From Blautia luti (GTDB lineage Bacteria; Bacillota; Clostridia; Lachnospirales; Lachnospiraceae), in the NCBI RefSeq assembly GCF_013304735.1, contig NZ_JAAITI010000007.1, forward strand, positions 62,001 to 126,000: a DNA stretch of 64,000 bases, written 5' to 3'. The notes under the pieces were generated by a model. The model was not told the DNA's origin. It worked only from the letters and a program-made list of their open reading frames with translations, and did not search any database. The position numbers and the translations under genes were made by a program. Shown here piece by piece: positions 44,667 through 54,646 of the stretch. How positions within the stretch are numbered: the stretch's first letter is position 1; each line of letters begins with the position of its first letter.

Positions 44667-46268
44667 TCACATTTTATTTACAGGCAGGGCATAAATGGAA
44701 GCTACTGCTTCTGCCACTTTAATTCCGTCCATTGCTGCAGATGTAATGCCACCGGCGTAACCAGCGCCCTCTCCGCAGGGGTAGATTCCTTCTATATTGG
44801 AAGTGAGTTTTTTTGGTTCCCGCACGATCCGGACAGGAGAAGATGTACGGCTTTCTACTCCTTCCAGCAATGCATCCGGCCGGTCAAAACCGGAAAGTTT
44901 TTTTCCAAAAGCATGGATTCCGGCTTCAATGGAATCCCCGATCTCTTTCGGGAAAATGCTGCGGACATCGGTAAGTGTATAGGCTCCTTTGATACAGGGG
45001 CTCACATCTCCAAGTTTGATACTTTTCTTATGCGCACAGTAATCTTTGAAAAGCTGTACCGGAACTTTTCCGTTTCCGGCTTCCCAGGCAGCACGTTCCA
45101 GCTTTCGTTGGAGTGCGATTCCTCCAAGAACGCCTTCCTCCGGAAAATCAGAAGGATTTACTGTAACGATGATGGCACTGTTGGCATTACGGCTGTCACG
45201 TGCCTGGTAACTCATCCCATTTACTGCCAGCATGCCTTCCTCAGAAGAAGCATTTACCACATAGCCACCGGGACACATGCAAAAAGAATAAACGCCACGT
45301 CCGTTTTCCAGTGTATGGGTAACTTTGTAGCTGGCTGCGCCCAGGTAATCATTTTCCGGCTCTCCGTAAAGATCCTGGTTGATCATGGTCTGTGGATGTT
45401 CCACTCGTACTCCTACTGCGAAAGATTTTGGCTCCATGGAAAGATTGTGCTTGTTCAGCATGGCAAAAGTATCTCTGGCACTGTGGCCGGGAGCAAGAAC
45501 GCAGATTTCTGCCGGTATTTCTTCTTTTTCATTGACGATGACAGCCGCAAGTTTCTGGTCACGGACCACCAGATCAGTCACTGTGGAACGGAATCGGAAT
45601 TCCCCGCCCATTTCTTCAATCTGATGGCGCATAAACTGAACGATTCCCACAAGCTGATCCGTACCAAGGTGGGGTTTCTGCTGGTAAAGGATTTCAGATG
45701 GAGCTCCTGCTTCTACAAATCTGGAAAGGACTTCTTTTCCTCTTCCGTAGGTATCTTTTACCAGAGTATTCAGCTTTCCGTCGGAAAAAGTTCCCGCACC
45801 GCCTTCTCCGAACTGCACATTGGAATCCGGATCCAGGATGCCGTTCTTCCAGAAATTTTCTACAGTTTCCTGGCGTTTATCTGCTTCTTCTCCACGTTCC
45901 AGTACCAATGGACAGTATCCGGCTTTTGCCAGATACCAGGCGCAGAATAATCCGGCCGGTCCGCTTCCGATCACTACCGGTCGATGGGACAATGTTTCAG
46001 AACCAGGTGTCGGAAAATGATACTTTTTCTCTGCGGTTAACATAATGTTTTTATCGTGAACCTTTTTTAAAACACGGGATTCATTATCCACTTTAATGTC
46101 TACAGTATAGACAAATTTTTTGTCCTCTTTATGCCGGGCATCCAGAGATTGTTTTCGGATCTCATAAGTGAACGGCTGATTTCCAAGGTGAAGTGTTTTC
46201 GCTATTTTTCTGTGAAGCTGCTCTTCTGTATGGGTGATGGGAAGCTTCAACTGTGTGATCCGGATCAT
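44667..46268 (-). CDS. NAD(P)/FAD-dependent oxidoreductase
   Basis: A 533-residue flavoprotein. An N-terminal domain (MIRITQLKLPITHTEEQL) of about 90 residues precedes the FAD-binding loop in VVIGSGPAGLFCAWYLA, and the C-terminus has the second FAD motif in GIYPCGEGAGYAGGI. This family is widespread in Firmicutes and often labelled FAD-dependent protein or dehydrogenase; its substrate is unknown. ATG 46268 is set by AAAGGAGG upstream and lies 3 bp after the stop of the YhiN-like gene. Confidence 0.82.
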   Translation of the reverse strand: MIRITQLKLPITHTEEQLHRKIAKTLHLGNQPFTYEIRKQSLDARHKEDKKFVYTVDIKVDNESRVLKKVHDKNIMLTAEKKYHFPTPGSETLSHRPVVIGSGPAGLFCAWYLAKAGYCPLVLERGEEADKRQETVENFWKNGILDPDSNVQFGEGGAGTFSDGKLNTLVKDTYGRGKEVLSRFVEAGAPSEILYQQKPHLGTDQLVGIVQFMRHQIEEMGGEFRFRSTVTDLVVRDQKLAAVIVNEKEEIPAEICVLAPGHSARDTFAMLNKHNLSMEPKSFAVGVRVEHPQTMINQDLYGEPENDYLGAASYKVTHTLENGRGVYSFCMCPGGYVVNASSEEGMLAVNGMSYQARDSRNANSAIIVTVNPSDFPEEGVLGGIALQRKLERAAWEAGNGKVPVQLFKDYCAHKKSIKLGDVSPCIKGAYTLTDVRSIFPKEIGDSIEAGIHAFGKKLSGFDRPDALLEGVESRTSSPVRIVREPKKLTSNIEGIYPCGEGAGYAGGITSAAMDGIKVAEAVASIYALPVNKM

Positions 46269-46270
46269 TG

Positions 46271-47470
46271 TTATTCCTCCTTTGCTGCCCAGATACCGGC
46301 GGTAGCTCCACTTGACCATGCCCACTGCAGGTTGTATCCACCGCAGGTGCCGTCAATATCAAGGAGTTCTCCGGCAAAATAAAGGCCTTTATGAAGTCTG
46401 GATTCCATGGTTTTACTTTGAACTTCAGAAGTATCCACGCCGCCGGAACAAACCTGTGCCTGTTCAAAAGAAAGGCTGTCTTTTACCGGAAGGCGAAAAT
46501 CATTGATCCCATGGATCAGATCCTTCTGTGCACATAAGACACGGATCAGTTTTTCCGGAAAAAGTCCGATGAGAAGTTCTTTTTCTGTTTTATAAGGGCA
46601 GGCTGTTTTTCTCTGTTCCAGGTATTCTTCCAGTTCTTTCTGGTTCAGTTCCGGAAAAAAATTTATGGAAAGCTCTGCGTTTTTGTTTTCGTGAACCGCT
46701 CGGATGGCGTAGCGGGAAATCTGAAATACCGGGATCCCGGATACACCGTAATCGGTAAGCTGCAGTTCTCCCTGCTGAGAGGCTGCCGGAATGCCATCTA
46801 TATAAAGGGTTATCTTACCTTCTGTCCGCACACCACTCCAGCCGGAAAAAGAATTTCCCTTACATTTCAAAGCTGTCAGAGCTGGAAGAGGTTCGATCAG
46901 ATGATGTCCGAGACTTTCTGCGATTTTGTATCCACTTTCACTGGAACCTGCAACGGAAGAGGCGCGGGAACCGTTTGCAAGAATCACGGCATCACCATTG
47001 TAGGTCCATCCGTCAGTATGGATCTTCCACTGTCCGTTTGTGAAAGACACGCCGGTAACAGTCTGATTGGTTTTCAGTTTTACTTTCAGGCTGCGTGCTT
47101 TCATGGTAAGAACATCTACCACACTCTGCGCCTGGCTGCTCCGGGGATAGATCCATCCGTCGCGGTCTGTGGTACAGATTCCCAGTTCCTGAAAAAATTC
47201 CAGAGTCTTTTCCACAGGAAACTGTGCCAGGGCATCTTTGACAAATTCCGGATGGGATCCCCGGTAAGCGTTTTCATCCTGGTTCAGATTTGTCATATTA
47301 CAGCGTCCATTTCCTGTAGCACAGATTTTTCTTCCGGGACGGTCATTCTGTTCCAGAACCGTAACCGCTGCTCCGTTTATGGCAGCCTGAATAGCCGCCA
47401 TAAGGCCGGAAGCACCTGCTCCTACGACAAAGACCTGCTTTTTTAAGTCCTGTCCTTCGGATTTTTTCAT
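46271..47470 (-). CDS. YhiN/HI0933-family flavoprotein (BaiN-like)
   Basis: A 399-residue NAD(P)/FAD-dependent protein with the dinucleotide loop VVGAGASGLMAAIQAA (about 15-30) and the family hallmark GRKICATGNGRCNMTN. The C-terminal end holds GTCGGYNLQWAWSSGATAG. Some members act as aminoacetone oxidases or in bile acid reduction (BaiN); the role here cannot be fixed. It overlaps the upstream PLP-enzyme gene by 4 bp. Confidence 0.85.
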   Translation of the reverse strand: MKKSEGQDLKKQVFVVGAGASGLMAAIQAAINGAAVTVLEQNDRPGRKICATGNGRCNMTNLNQDENAYRGSHPEFVKDALAQFPVEKTLEFFQELGICTTDRDGWIYPRSSQAQSVVDVLTMKARSLKVKLKTNQTVTGVSFTNGQWKIHTDGWTYNGDAVILANGSRASSVAGSSESGYKIAESLGHHLIEPLPALTALKCKGNSFSGWSGVRTEGKITLYIDGIPAASQQGELQLTDYGVSGIPVFQISRYAIRAVHENKNAELSINFFPELNQKELEEYLEQRKTACPYKTEKELLIGLFPEKLIRVLCAQKDLIHGINDFRLPVKDSLSFEQAQVCSGGVDTSEVQSKTMESRLHKGLYFAGELLDIDGTCGGYNLQWAWSSGATAGIWAAKEE

Positions 47471-48741
47471 AATTTCACAAGTTCCTTATCAACCATATAC
47501 TGAAGAGATTTCAGGATTCCAAGTTTAGCATGCTCCCAGGTAAGACCACCCTGGAAATAAACAGCATAAGGTGGTTTCATAGGACCATCGGCAGAAAGCT
47601 CGATGGAAGAACCCTGGATGAAAGCACCTGCAGCCATGATGACCTGACTGTCATACCCTGGCATATCCCACGGTTCCGGTGTCACAAAACTGTCTACCGG
47701 TGCTGCAGCCTGGATACCCTGGCAGAATGCTACAAGACCTTCCGGTGTTCCAAGGGTGACTGCCTGGATGATATCCTGACGTGGTTCTGTACTGTTCGGT
47801 ACTACCGGGAAACCAAGTTTTTCGTAAATGTTTGCCGCAAAAACAGCGCCTTTTAAAGCTCCTTTGGTAACCATCGGTGCAAGGAAAAATCCCTGGTACA
47901 GAGAACGGTTTACACCAAGAGTTGCACCGACTTCCATGCCCAGTCCCGGACAGGTCATACGGTAGGAAGCATTTTCCACACAGTCTTTTCTTCCTGCGAT
48001 ATATCCGCCGATGGGGGCAAGGCCACCGCCTGGATTTTTGATCAGGGAACCCACCATGATATCCGCACCTACATCACTTGGCTCGATGGTATCTACGAAC
48101 TCTCCGTAGCAGTTATCTACCATACAGATCACATCCGGTTTGATTTTCTTTACAAAAGCGATCAGCTCACCGATCTGTTTTACAGAGAAAGAAGGACGGG
48201 TCTGATAGCCTTTGGAACGCTGAATGGTTACCAGTTTTGTTTTTTCATTGACTGCTTTTCTGATGTTTTCGTAATCAAAAGTGCCATCCTCAAGAAGATT
48301 TACCTGACGGTATTTTACACCATATTCTGTAAGAGAACCGTTGGACGGACGGATTCCGATGACTTCTTCCAGGGTATCATATGGTTTTCCCACAGGGGAA
48401 AGAAGCTCATCGCCCGGGCGTAAGTTTCCAAATAATGCAATGGCAAGTGCGTGGGTTCCGCAGGTGATCTGCGGGCGGACCAGGCAGGCTTCTGTGTGGA
48501 ACGTATCCGCATAGACCTGCTCCAGGGTTTCACGGCCAAGGTCATTGTAGCCATAACCGGAGGAAGCTCCGAAACATGCCTCACTGACACGGTTTTTCTG
48601 CATGGCATGGATAACCTTCATCTGGTTGTACTCTGCAGTTTTATCAAATTTTTCAAAACGTTCTTTCAGGGAATCTTCTACAGTTTTACCAAAATCGTAA
48701 ACCGCGGAAGAAATTCCAAGCTGTGCATATAATTCTTTCAT
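47467..48741 (-). CDS. YnbB-type PLP-dependent lyase family protein
   Basis: A 424-residue fold-type I PLP enzyme, named in databases methionine gamma-lyase family or aluminium resistance protein. The PLP lysine is in GSLIKNPGGGLAP, with ITCGTHALAIALFGNLRPGDELL and VDNCYGEF for cofactor binding. The actual reaction is unproven. It sits after miaA, as ynbB does in Bacillus and many Clostridia. ATG 48741 is favoured over one two codons upstream because AAAGGA lies 9 bp before it. Confidence 0.85.
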   Translation of the reverse strand: MKELYAQLGISSAVYDFGKTVEDSLKERFEKFDKTAEYNQMKVIHAMQKNRVSEACFGASSGYGYNDLGRETLEQVYADTFHTEACLVRPQITCGTHALAIALFGNLRPGDELLSPVGKPYDTLEEVIGIRPSNGSLTEYGVKYRQVNLLEDGTFDYENIRKAVNEKTKLVTIQRSKGYQTRPSFSVKQIGELIAFVKKIKPDVICMVDNCYGEFVDTIEPSDVGADIMVGSLIKNPGGGLAPIGGYIAGRKDCVENASYRMTCPGLGMEVGATLGVNRSLYQGFFLAPMVTKGALKGAVFAANIYEKLGFPVVPNSTEPRQDIIQAVTLGTPEGLVAFCQGIQAAAPVDSFVTPEPWDMPGYDSQVIMAAGAFIQGSSIELSADGPMKPPYAVYFQGGLTWEHAKLGILKSLQYMVDKELVKL

Positions 48742-48762
48742 GATCATTTTTCCTTTTTTATT

Positions 48763-49716
48763 TTATTTGGCAGGCAGGATTCCCTTTTCCCTGCATACAG
48801 AAAGCATGTAGGAAAGGATCCTGCTGTCATCGTAATCAAAGTTACCTTTATCTACCCAGGTTACCTCGCCTTCTCTTCGGAACCAGGTAAGCTGGCGTTT
48901 GGCAAAATGTCTGGTGTCACGTTTCAGGATGCGGATGGCTTCCTCGTAAGGGTATTCTCCGTCCATCCAGTCCAGGATTTCTTTATAGCCCAGACCCTGC
49001 ATGGAAACCATTCCTCTGTGACAGCCCATTTCGCGGAGTTTTTTTACTTCTTCCACCAGTCCGTTTTTCAGCATTTCATCCACTCTTGTGTCAATGCGTT
49101 CGTAGAGAAGGGGACGTGGTGCGTTCAGGACAAAATAGGCCAGGGCATAGGGGCTGGTATGCTCCTTCTGCTCTTCATTATGTTCGGAGATCCGGGTACC
49201 GTTCTGTTTATAAAATTCCAGGGCACGGATCACACGCTTGACATTGTTCTCATGGATATCTTCGGCTGATTTTGGATCAACCTTGGCAAGCATATCATGG
49301 AGAAAGGAAGGGCCTTTCTGTTTTGCCAGTTCTTCCAGCTCCCGTCGGTAATGGTCATCCTGGTTGGAACTGGTAAAATCAATATCTCTGGTTATGGACT
49401 GAATATAAAATCCGGTGCCACCTACCAGGATTGGGATCCGGCCTTTGGTGTAAATTTTATCCATAGCTTCTTTTGCCATCTGCTGAAAAAGAACGATATT
49501 AAAATCTTCTGTGGGCTCCAGTACATCCACCAGGTGATGGGGAACTCCATCCATTTCTTCCGGTGTGATCTTGGCGGAACCGATATCCATGTGGCGGTAA
49601 ACCTGCATGGAATCTGCAGAAATGATCTCTCCGTTTACTGCTTTTGCAAGGGCAATGGAAAGTTTTGTTTTCCCCACGGCAGTAGGTCCGGTAAGGACGA
49701 TAAGAGGTTTTTTCAT
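48763..49716 (-). CDS. miaA: tRNA dimethylallyltransferase
   Basis: MiaA adds a dimethylallyl group to A37 of tRNAs that read codons starting with U. The 317-residue protein has the P-loop GPTAVGKTKLS (10-20), the SADSMQVYRHMDIGSAK region, and a C-terminal DTRHFAKRQLTWFRRE. It follows mutL in the conserved mutS-mutL-miaA order. GGAGG lies upstream of its ATG. Confidence 0.95.
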   Translation of the reverse strand: MKKPLIVLTGPTAVGKTKLSIALAKAVNGEIISADSMQVYRHMDIGSAKITPEEMDGVPHHLVDVLEPTEDFNIVLFQQMAKEAMDKIYTKGRIPILVGGTGFYIQSITRDIDFTSSNQDDHYRRELEELAKQKGPSFLHDMLAKVDPKSAEDIHENNVKRVIRALEFYKQNGTRISEHNEEQKEHTSPYALAYFVLNAPRPLLYERIDTRVDEMLKNGLVEEVKKLREMGCHRGMVSMQGLGYKEILDWMDGEYPYEEAIRILKRDTRHFAKRQLTWFRREGEVTWVDKGNFDYDDSRILSYMLSVCREKGILPAK

Positions 49717-49743
49717 AGATTTCCTCCGTTTATGATAGGTATC

Positions 49744-51855
49744 TTATACGATACGTTTGAATTTTTTTTCAATCTCTGTCTTATTCATGGCAATGATGGT
49801 TGGCCTTCCATGAGGACAGTTATATGGATTTTCCAGTGTCAAAAGTTCATCGATCAGCTTGTCTGCTTCCTGAGGTGACATGGAATGATTGCCTTTTACA
49901 GCAGCTTTGCAGGCCATAGTTGCAAGCCTTGCGGTAAACAGTTCAAATGCATCTTTGGAGCCGTCTGCGTTAAGATGGTCCAGCATTTCCAGGAACAGCT
50001 CTTCCTCTGTCATTCCCAGAAGACTGGATGGCACTGCACTGATACTGTACTCTCTTCCGCCAAAAGGCTCGATCTCAAAACCGAAATCCCGGAAATACTT
50101 TTCGTTTGCTTTCAGAAGATTTTCTTCCTCAAGGCTAAGTGAAACGATCAGCGGCGGGCTTACATACTGGGACTGGATGTTCTGGGACTGAAACAGCTTT
50201 ACGAATCGCTCATAATATACTTTTTCATGGGCTGCATGCTGGTCGATGATATAAAAATTATCTTCGAACTGTACCAGCCAGTAGGTGTCAAACAGCTGTC
50301 CGATCAGCCTGTGGCGGCTTCTGGATTCAGGAGCAAGAAGCCGTTCTTCGAACAGTTCCAGCTGTTTTGGCTGTTCCTGTTCACGTGGCGTAACCGGCTC
50401 ACTGCTTACCGAAGGAGGAGTCGATTCCGCAGGCTTTTCAGAGATCACTTCAGAATCCGCTGTTTCTGCAGCGGAATTCTCTTTTCTTCCGTCTTTCAGC
50501 GTTCCGGAAAACATTTCCTCTTCTTCTTTTGTAAAGGGCTGCGATCCATATACGGGATTTTCCTGCAGGGAATCCACATGCCTGTATTTATCAGTAGAAG
50601 AATCTGAAGAACTGTGAGCTGTTTTTGCTGAGCCATAGGAGACTGTACTATTTGCCGGCTTACTGTAAGGCACAGATGTAACCGGGGATGTATGTACTTC
50701 AGAAGCTGGTGGTGTAATATGGGAAGATATATTTGCGGTCCGGTTCTGGTGGCCGTACATCTCCTGCCGCCGTTTTACCTCAAAAGGCTCCGGAACATTT
50801 CCTGGCTTCATCTGCTCGTTGTGTGATGTCGGTTCGTCTTTTCCAACAGATACCTGCGGAATCAGTTCTCTGTGGGTTACAGCCTTGCGGACAGTTTCAT
50901 AAATGGCTGTATAAACTTCCGTCTCTCTGGCAAAACGCACTTCTCTTTTTGCTGGATGCACATTGACATCCAGGTCATTGCCATCCATTTCAATCCGGAG
51001 GGAAACAAACGGAAATTTATGCTGCATGACAAAGCCTTTATATCCATCCTCAATAGCCTTGGTAATAATCTTGTTTTTTACATACCGGCCATTGATATAA
51101 TAATTTTCAAAAGTACGGTTTCCTCTGGAAATCTCCGGCTTTCCTACAAATCCCTCGATCTTCATGAAATCATTTTCGTAGGAAACTTCCAGAAGCGCTT
51201 TGGCGATATCCCGTCCGTAAACACTGTAGATCACATCTTTTACACTGTAGTTTCCGGAACTTGACAGTTTCACCTGACGGTTCTGAATATATTTAAAGGA
51301 AATTTCCGGATGTGAAAGTGCCAGCTGTTCCATCAAAGTGTTGATGTAACCGGCTTCTGTCATGTCGGATTTCAGAAATTTGCTTCTTGCAGGTGTGTTG
51401 TAAAAAAGATTCCGGATCAGGAAGGTGGTTCCTTCCGGTGCGCCCATCTCCTCCAGAGACTGTTCTTTTCCTCCTTCGATCACATAGCGGGTACCACTGA
51501 TGGCGGAAGGTGTTTTTGTGATCAGTTCCACCTGGGAGACGGCGGCAATACTGGAAAGAGCCTCGCCACGAAAGCCCAGGGAGGCGATGTGTGTCAGGTC
51601 TTCTACTTTTTCAATCTTGCTTGTAGCATGTCGGAGAAAAGCAAGAGGAACCTGTTCTGCTTCCATTCCGGAACCGTTATCTGTGATTCGGATCAGCTTT
51701 TTTCCGCCATCTGTGATCTCTACTGTGATGGCGGTAGCTCCTGCGTCAATAGCGTTTTCCACAAGTTCTTTTACAACAGAAGATGGCCGTTCTACAACTT
51801 CTCCTGCCGCGATCTTATCAATGGTATTTTGGTCTAAAACTGCAATTTTTCTCAA
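49744..51855 (-). CDS. mutL: DNA mismatch repair protein MutL
   Basis: MutL couples mismatch recognition by MutS to strand removal. The 703-residue protein has the GHKL ATPase motifs ELVENAIDAGA, DNGSGM and GFRGEALSSI in the first 110 residues, a long Ser/Thr/Pro linker (about 340-510), and a C-terminal domain with the endonuclease motif DQHAAHEKVYYE, so it is probably an active nicking endonuclease as in other Gram-positives. It starts 4 bp after the mutS stop. Confidence 0.96.
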   Translation of the reverse strand: MRKIAVLDQNTIDKIAAGEVVERPSSVVKELVENAIDAGATAITVEITDGGKKLIRITDNGSGMEAEQVPLAFLRHATSKIEKVEDLTHIASLGFRGEALSSIAAVSQVELITKTPSAISGTRYVIEGGKEQSLEEMGAPEGTTFLIRNLFYNTPARSKFLKSDMTEAGYINTLMEQLALSHPEISFKYIQNRQVKLSSSGNYSVKDVIYSVYGRDIAKALLEVSYENDFMKIEGFVGKPEISRGNRTFENYYINGRYVKNKIITKAIEDGYKGFVMQHKFPFVSLRIEMDGNDLDVNVHPAKREVRFARETEVYTAIYETVRKAVTHRELIPQVSVGKDEPTSHNEQMKPGNVPEPFEVKRRQEMYGHQNRTANISSHITPPASEVHTSPVTSVPYSKPANSTVSYGSAKTAHSSSDSSTDKYRHVDSLQENPVYGSQPFTKEEEEMFSGTLKDGRKENSAAETADSEVISEKPAESTPPSVSSEPVTPREQEQPKQLELFEERLLAPESRSRHRLIGQLFDTYWLVQFEDNFYIIDQHAAHEKVYYERFVKLFQSQNIQSQYVSPPLIVSLSLEEENLLKANEKYFRDFGFEIEPFGGREYSISAVPSSLLGMTEEELFLEMLDHLNADGSKDAFELFTARLATMACKAAVKGNHSMSPQEADKLIDELLTLENPYNCPHGRPTIIAMNKTEIEKKFKRIV

Positions 51856-51859
51856 GGGA

Positions 51860-54604
51860 TCACCACCGGTTCTTTATTTTGTTCTGCAGGTTATAGAGAA
51901 TATTCAAAGCTTCCATAGGAGTCAGATTGCCAATCTCCAGGCCTTTGATCTCTTCAATGATATCATTATCCTGCACCGTGTCAAAGAGTGACATCTGTGC
52001 CATATCCACCTGGTCATAGGTGATCTTCTGCTTTTTCTTCGGGGCAGTCAGATCTTTTACCGCTGCGGTGATATCTGCGTCACTGAGCTCTTCCACCAGT
52101 TCCTTGGCACGCTGGATCACGGAATCCGGAACACCGGCAAGCTTGGCTACCTGGATACCATAACTCTTATCAGCGCCGCCTTTTACGATCTTACGCAGAA
52201 ATACGATATCGTCGCCTTTTTCTTTGACAGCAATACAGTAGTTGTTGACACCGGAAAGTTTTCCCTCCAGCTCGGTAAGCTCATGATAGTGAGTTGCAAA
52301 TAAGGTCTTGGCACCACAGAGCTTGGTGTTGCTAATGTGTTCAATTACTGCCCAGGCAATGGAGAGACCGTCAAAGGTACTGGTTCCACGTCCGATCTCA
52401 TCCAGGATCAGAAGGCTTCGGGAAGTGGCATTGCGAAGAATGTTGGCAACTTCTGTCATCTCCACCATAAAGGTACTCTGTCCGCTTGCAAGGTCATCGG
52501 ATGCGCCCACACGGGTGAAAATCCGGTCAACCACACCGATGTTTGCACTGTCTGCCGGAACAAAGCTTCCTATCTGTGCCATCAGTACGATCAGGGCTGT
52601 CTGGCGCATGTATGTGGATTTTCCGGCCATGTTCGGTCCTGTGATAATGGAGATCCGTTTTTTGTGGTTGTCAAGATAGGTATCGTTTGGAATGAACATA
52701 TCATTTTCGATCATTTGCTCCACAACCGGATGACGGCCGTTTCGGATATCAATGATGCCTGTTTCATTGATCTTCGGGCGGACAAAATTATTTCTCTGTG
52801 CAACCAGTGCAAGGGAGGCAAAAACATCCAGTGCAGCCACCGCTTTTGCAGTACGCTGGATACGGACAACTTCCGCTCCAACCTGATCACGGATATTGGA
52901 AAACAGCTCAAATTCCAGCGCATAAAGCTTATCTTCGGCTCCCAGGATCAGATCTTCCAGATCTTTCAGCTCCTGAGTGATGTAACGTTCTGCGTTGGTA
53001 AGGGTCTGTTTGCGGATATAATCTTCTGGCACAAGATCTTTGAAAGTATTGGTAACTTCCAGAGAATATCCAAATACACGATTGTACTTGATTTTCAGGC
53101 TTTTGATTCCGGTACGTTCCCTCTCCCTTGCTTCCAACTCAGAGAGCCATTTTTTTCCATCGGTCCGGGAGCGGCGGAATTTGTCTACATCTTCGTTATA
53201 TCCTTCCCGGATAATACCACCGTCTTTCTGGGCAAGGGGCGGATCATCGGTGATGGAATTACGGATTAGAGCAGTAATATCTGTCAGTGGATCCATATCT
53301 TCATTGATTTTAGTAAGCAGTGGAGACTTAAAATCGGAAAGAATCTGTTTTATATAAGGAAGCATTTCCAGGGAAGAGGCAAAAGAAACCAGATCTCTCG
53401 GATTGGCGGATTTGTAACTGATACGGCTGATCAGACGTTCCAGGTCATAGATCGGATTTAAGTATTCCCGGATCTCATCCCGTTCCATAGGTCGGGCATT
53501 CAGTTCTTCCAGGGCACCCAGTCTCTTTTCGATTTCCTCTGCATCGATCAGTGGCTGCTCCACATAAGACCGAAGTGTTCTGGCTCCCATAGCTGTTTTG
53601 GTCTTGTCCAGTACCCAGAGAAGAGAACCTCTTTTCTGTTTTTCGCGCATGGTTTCCACAAGCTCCAGATTACGACGACTGGAGCTGTCGATAAGCATGT
53701 ATTTCTCGGCAGAGTAAGGGCGGATACTTGCCATATGGGAAAGTGCTGTTTTCTGTGTTTCTTTCAGGTACAGAAACAGTGCACCGGAAGCAATGATCCC
53801 GCTGTCGTAGTCACCGATTCCCAGTCCCTCAAGATTTCCCACATGAAAATGTTCTTTTAGAGTTTTCTGACACAGCTGATCGTCAAAGTACCAGGGATCC
53901 AGGGCGAATACGCAGATTCCAAGGCGTCCTTTCAGATCCTCCACATCCACACCACTTAAAAGAAACGCATCGTTGCAAATGATCTCCGCAGGTGTGAATT
54001 TATTGATTTCATCCAGAAGTTTCTGAGGCTTATCCAGCTCTGTGAGAAAGCAGTCACCAGTTGTGATATCTGCAATGGCACAGCCAAAATGATCTCCGAT
54101 GGAGACAATGGACATCAGATAATTGTTTTTGGACTCGTCCAGTGACATGGCATCCAGTGTGGTTCCCGGTGTGACAATACGGACAACTTCACGTTTTACA
54201 AGACCCTTGGCTTTTTTCGGATCTTCTACCTGTTCACAGATGGCAACTTTATAACCTTTTTCAATCAATCGGTTGATATAAGTTTCCGCAGCATGAAAAG
54301 GAACGCCACACATGGGCGCTCTCTCTTCCAGTCCACAGTCTTTTCCGGTAAGTGTAATCTCCAGTTCCTTGGATGCAGTCAGTGCATCCTCAAAGAACAT
54401 TTCATAAAAATCGCCCAGACGGTAAAAAAGGATACAGTCGCTGTATTCTTCTTTGGTCTTTACGTATTCTTTCATCATTGGTGATAATACACTAATATCC
54501 TCCGGAAACCCAGTGTTTATGCGGCTTTTAGAAGTTCCAGGTGTTGATTTGACCACATTATTACGATAGTTTTTTCCCTCGTTAGTGTTTTTGTCTATAC
54601 TCAA
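51860..54604 (-). CDS. mutS: DNA mismatch repair protein MutS with atypical N-terminus next to an integrated element
   Basis: MutS binds mismatches. The 914-residue protein has the mismatch-reading Phe66-Tyr-Glu68 (FYEMF), Walker A GPNMAGKST and the STFMVEMTE region. In E. coli the same Phe is residue 36, so about 30 extra residues precede the conserved fold here; about 40 lie before SPMMKEY. They are polar and basic (MSIDKNTNEGKNYRNN and on). The TTG start at 54604 has GAGAGG upstream. The integrase stop is only 42 bp before it and I see no promoter in that gap. An internal GGAGG at 54499-54503 may be a relic of the original start region. Confidence 0.95.
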   Translation of the reverse strand: MSIDKNTNEGKNYRNNVVKSTPGTSKSRINTGFPEDISVLSPMMKEYVKTKEEYSDCILFYRLGDFYEMFFEDALTASKELEITLTGKDCGLEERAPMCGVPFHAAETYINRLIEKGYKVAICEQVEDPKKAKGLVKREVVRIVTPGTTLDAMSLDESKNNYLMSIVSIGDHFGCAIADITTGDCFLTELDKPQKLLDEINKFTPAEIICNDAFLLSGVDVEDLKGRLGICVFALDPWYFDDQLCQKTLKEHFHVGNLEGLGIGDYDSGIIASGALFLYLKETQKTALSHMASIRPYSAEKYMLIDSSSRRNLELVETMREKQKRGSLLWVLDKTKTAMGARTLRSYVEQPLIDAEEIEKRLGALEELNARPMERDEIREYLNPIYDLERLISRISYKSANPRDLVSFASSLEMLPYIKQILSDFKSPLLTKINEDMDPLTDITALIRNSITDDPPLAQKDGGIIREGYNEDVDKFRRSRTDGKKWLSELEARERERTGIKSLKIKYNRVFGYSLEVTNTFKDLVPEDYIRKQTLTNAERYITQELKDLEDLILGAEDKLYALEFELFSNIRDQVGAEVVRIQRTAKAVAALDVFASLALVAQRNNFVRPKINETGIIDIRNGRHPVVEQMIENDMFIPNDTYLDNHKKRISIITGPNMAGKSTYMRQTALIVLMAQIGSFVPADSANIGVVDRIFTRVGASDDLASGQSTFMVEMTEVANILRNATSRSLLILDEIGRGTSTFDGLSIAWAVIEHISNTKLCGAKTLFATHYHELTELEGKLSGVNNYCIAVKEKGDDIVFLRKIVKGGADKSYGIQVAKLAGVPDSVIQRAKELVEELSDADITAAVKDLTAPKKKQKITYDQVDMAQMSLFDTVQDNDIIEEIKGLEIGNLTPMEALNILYNLQNKIKNRW

Positions 54605-54646
54605 GTATTTAAACCTCTCTTTAAAATTTTATCTCCATTTGCAAAA

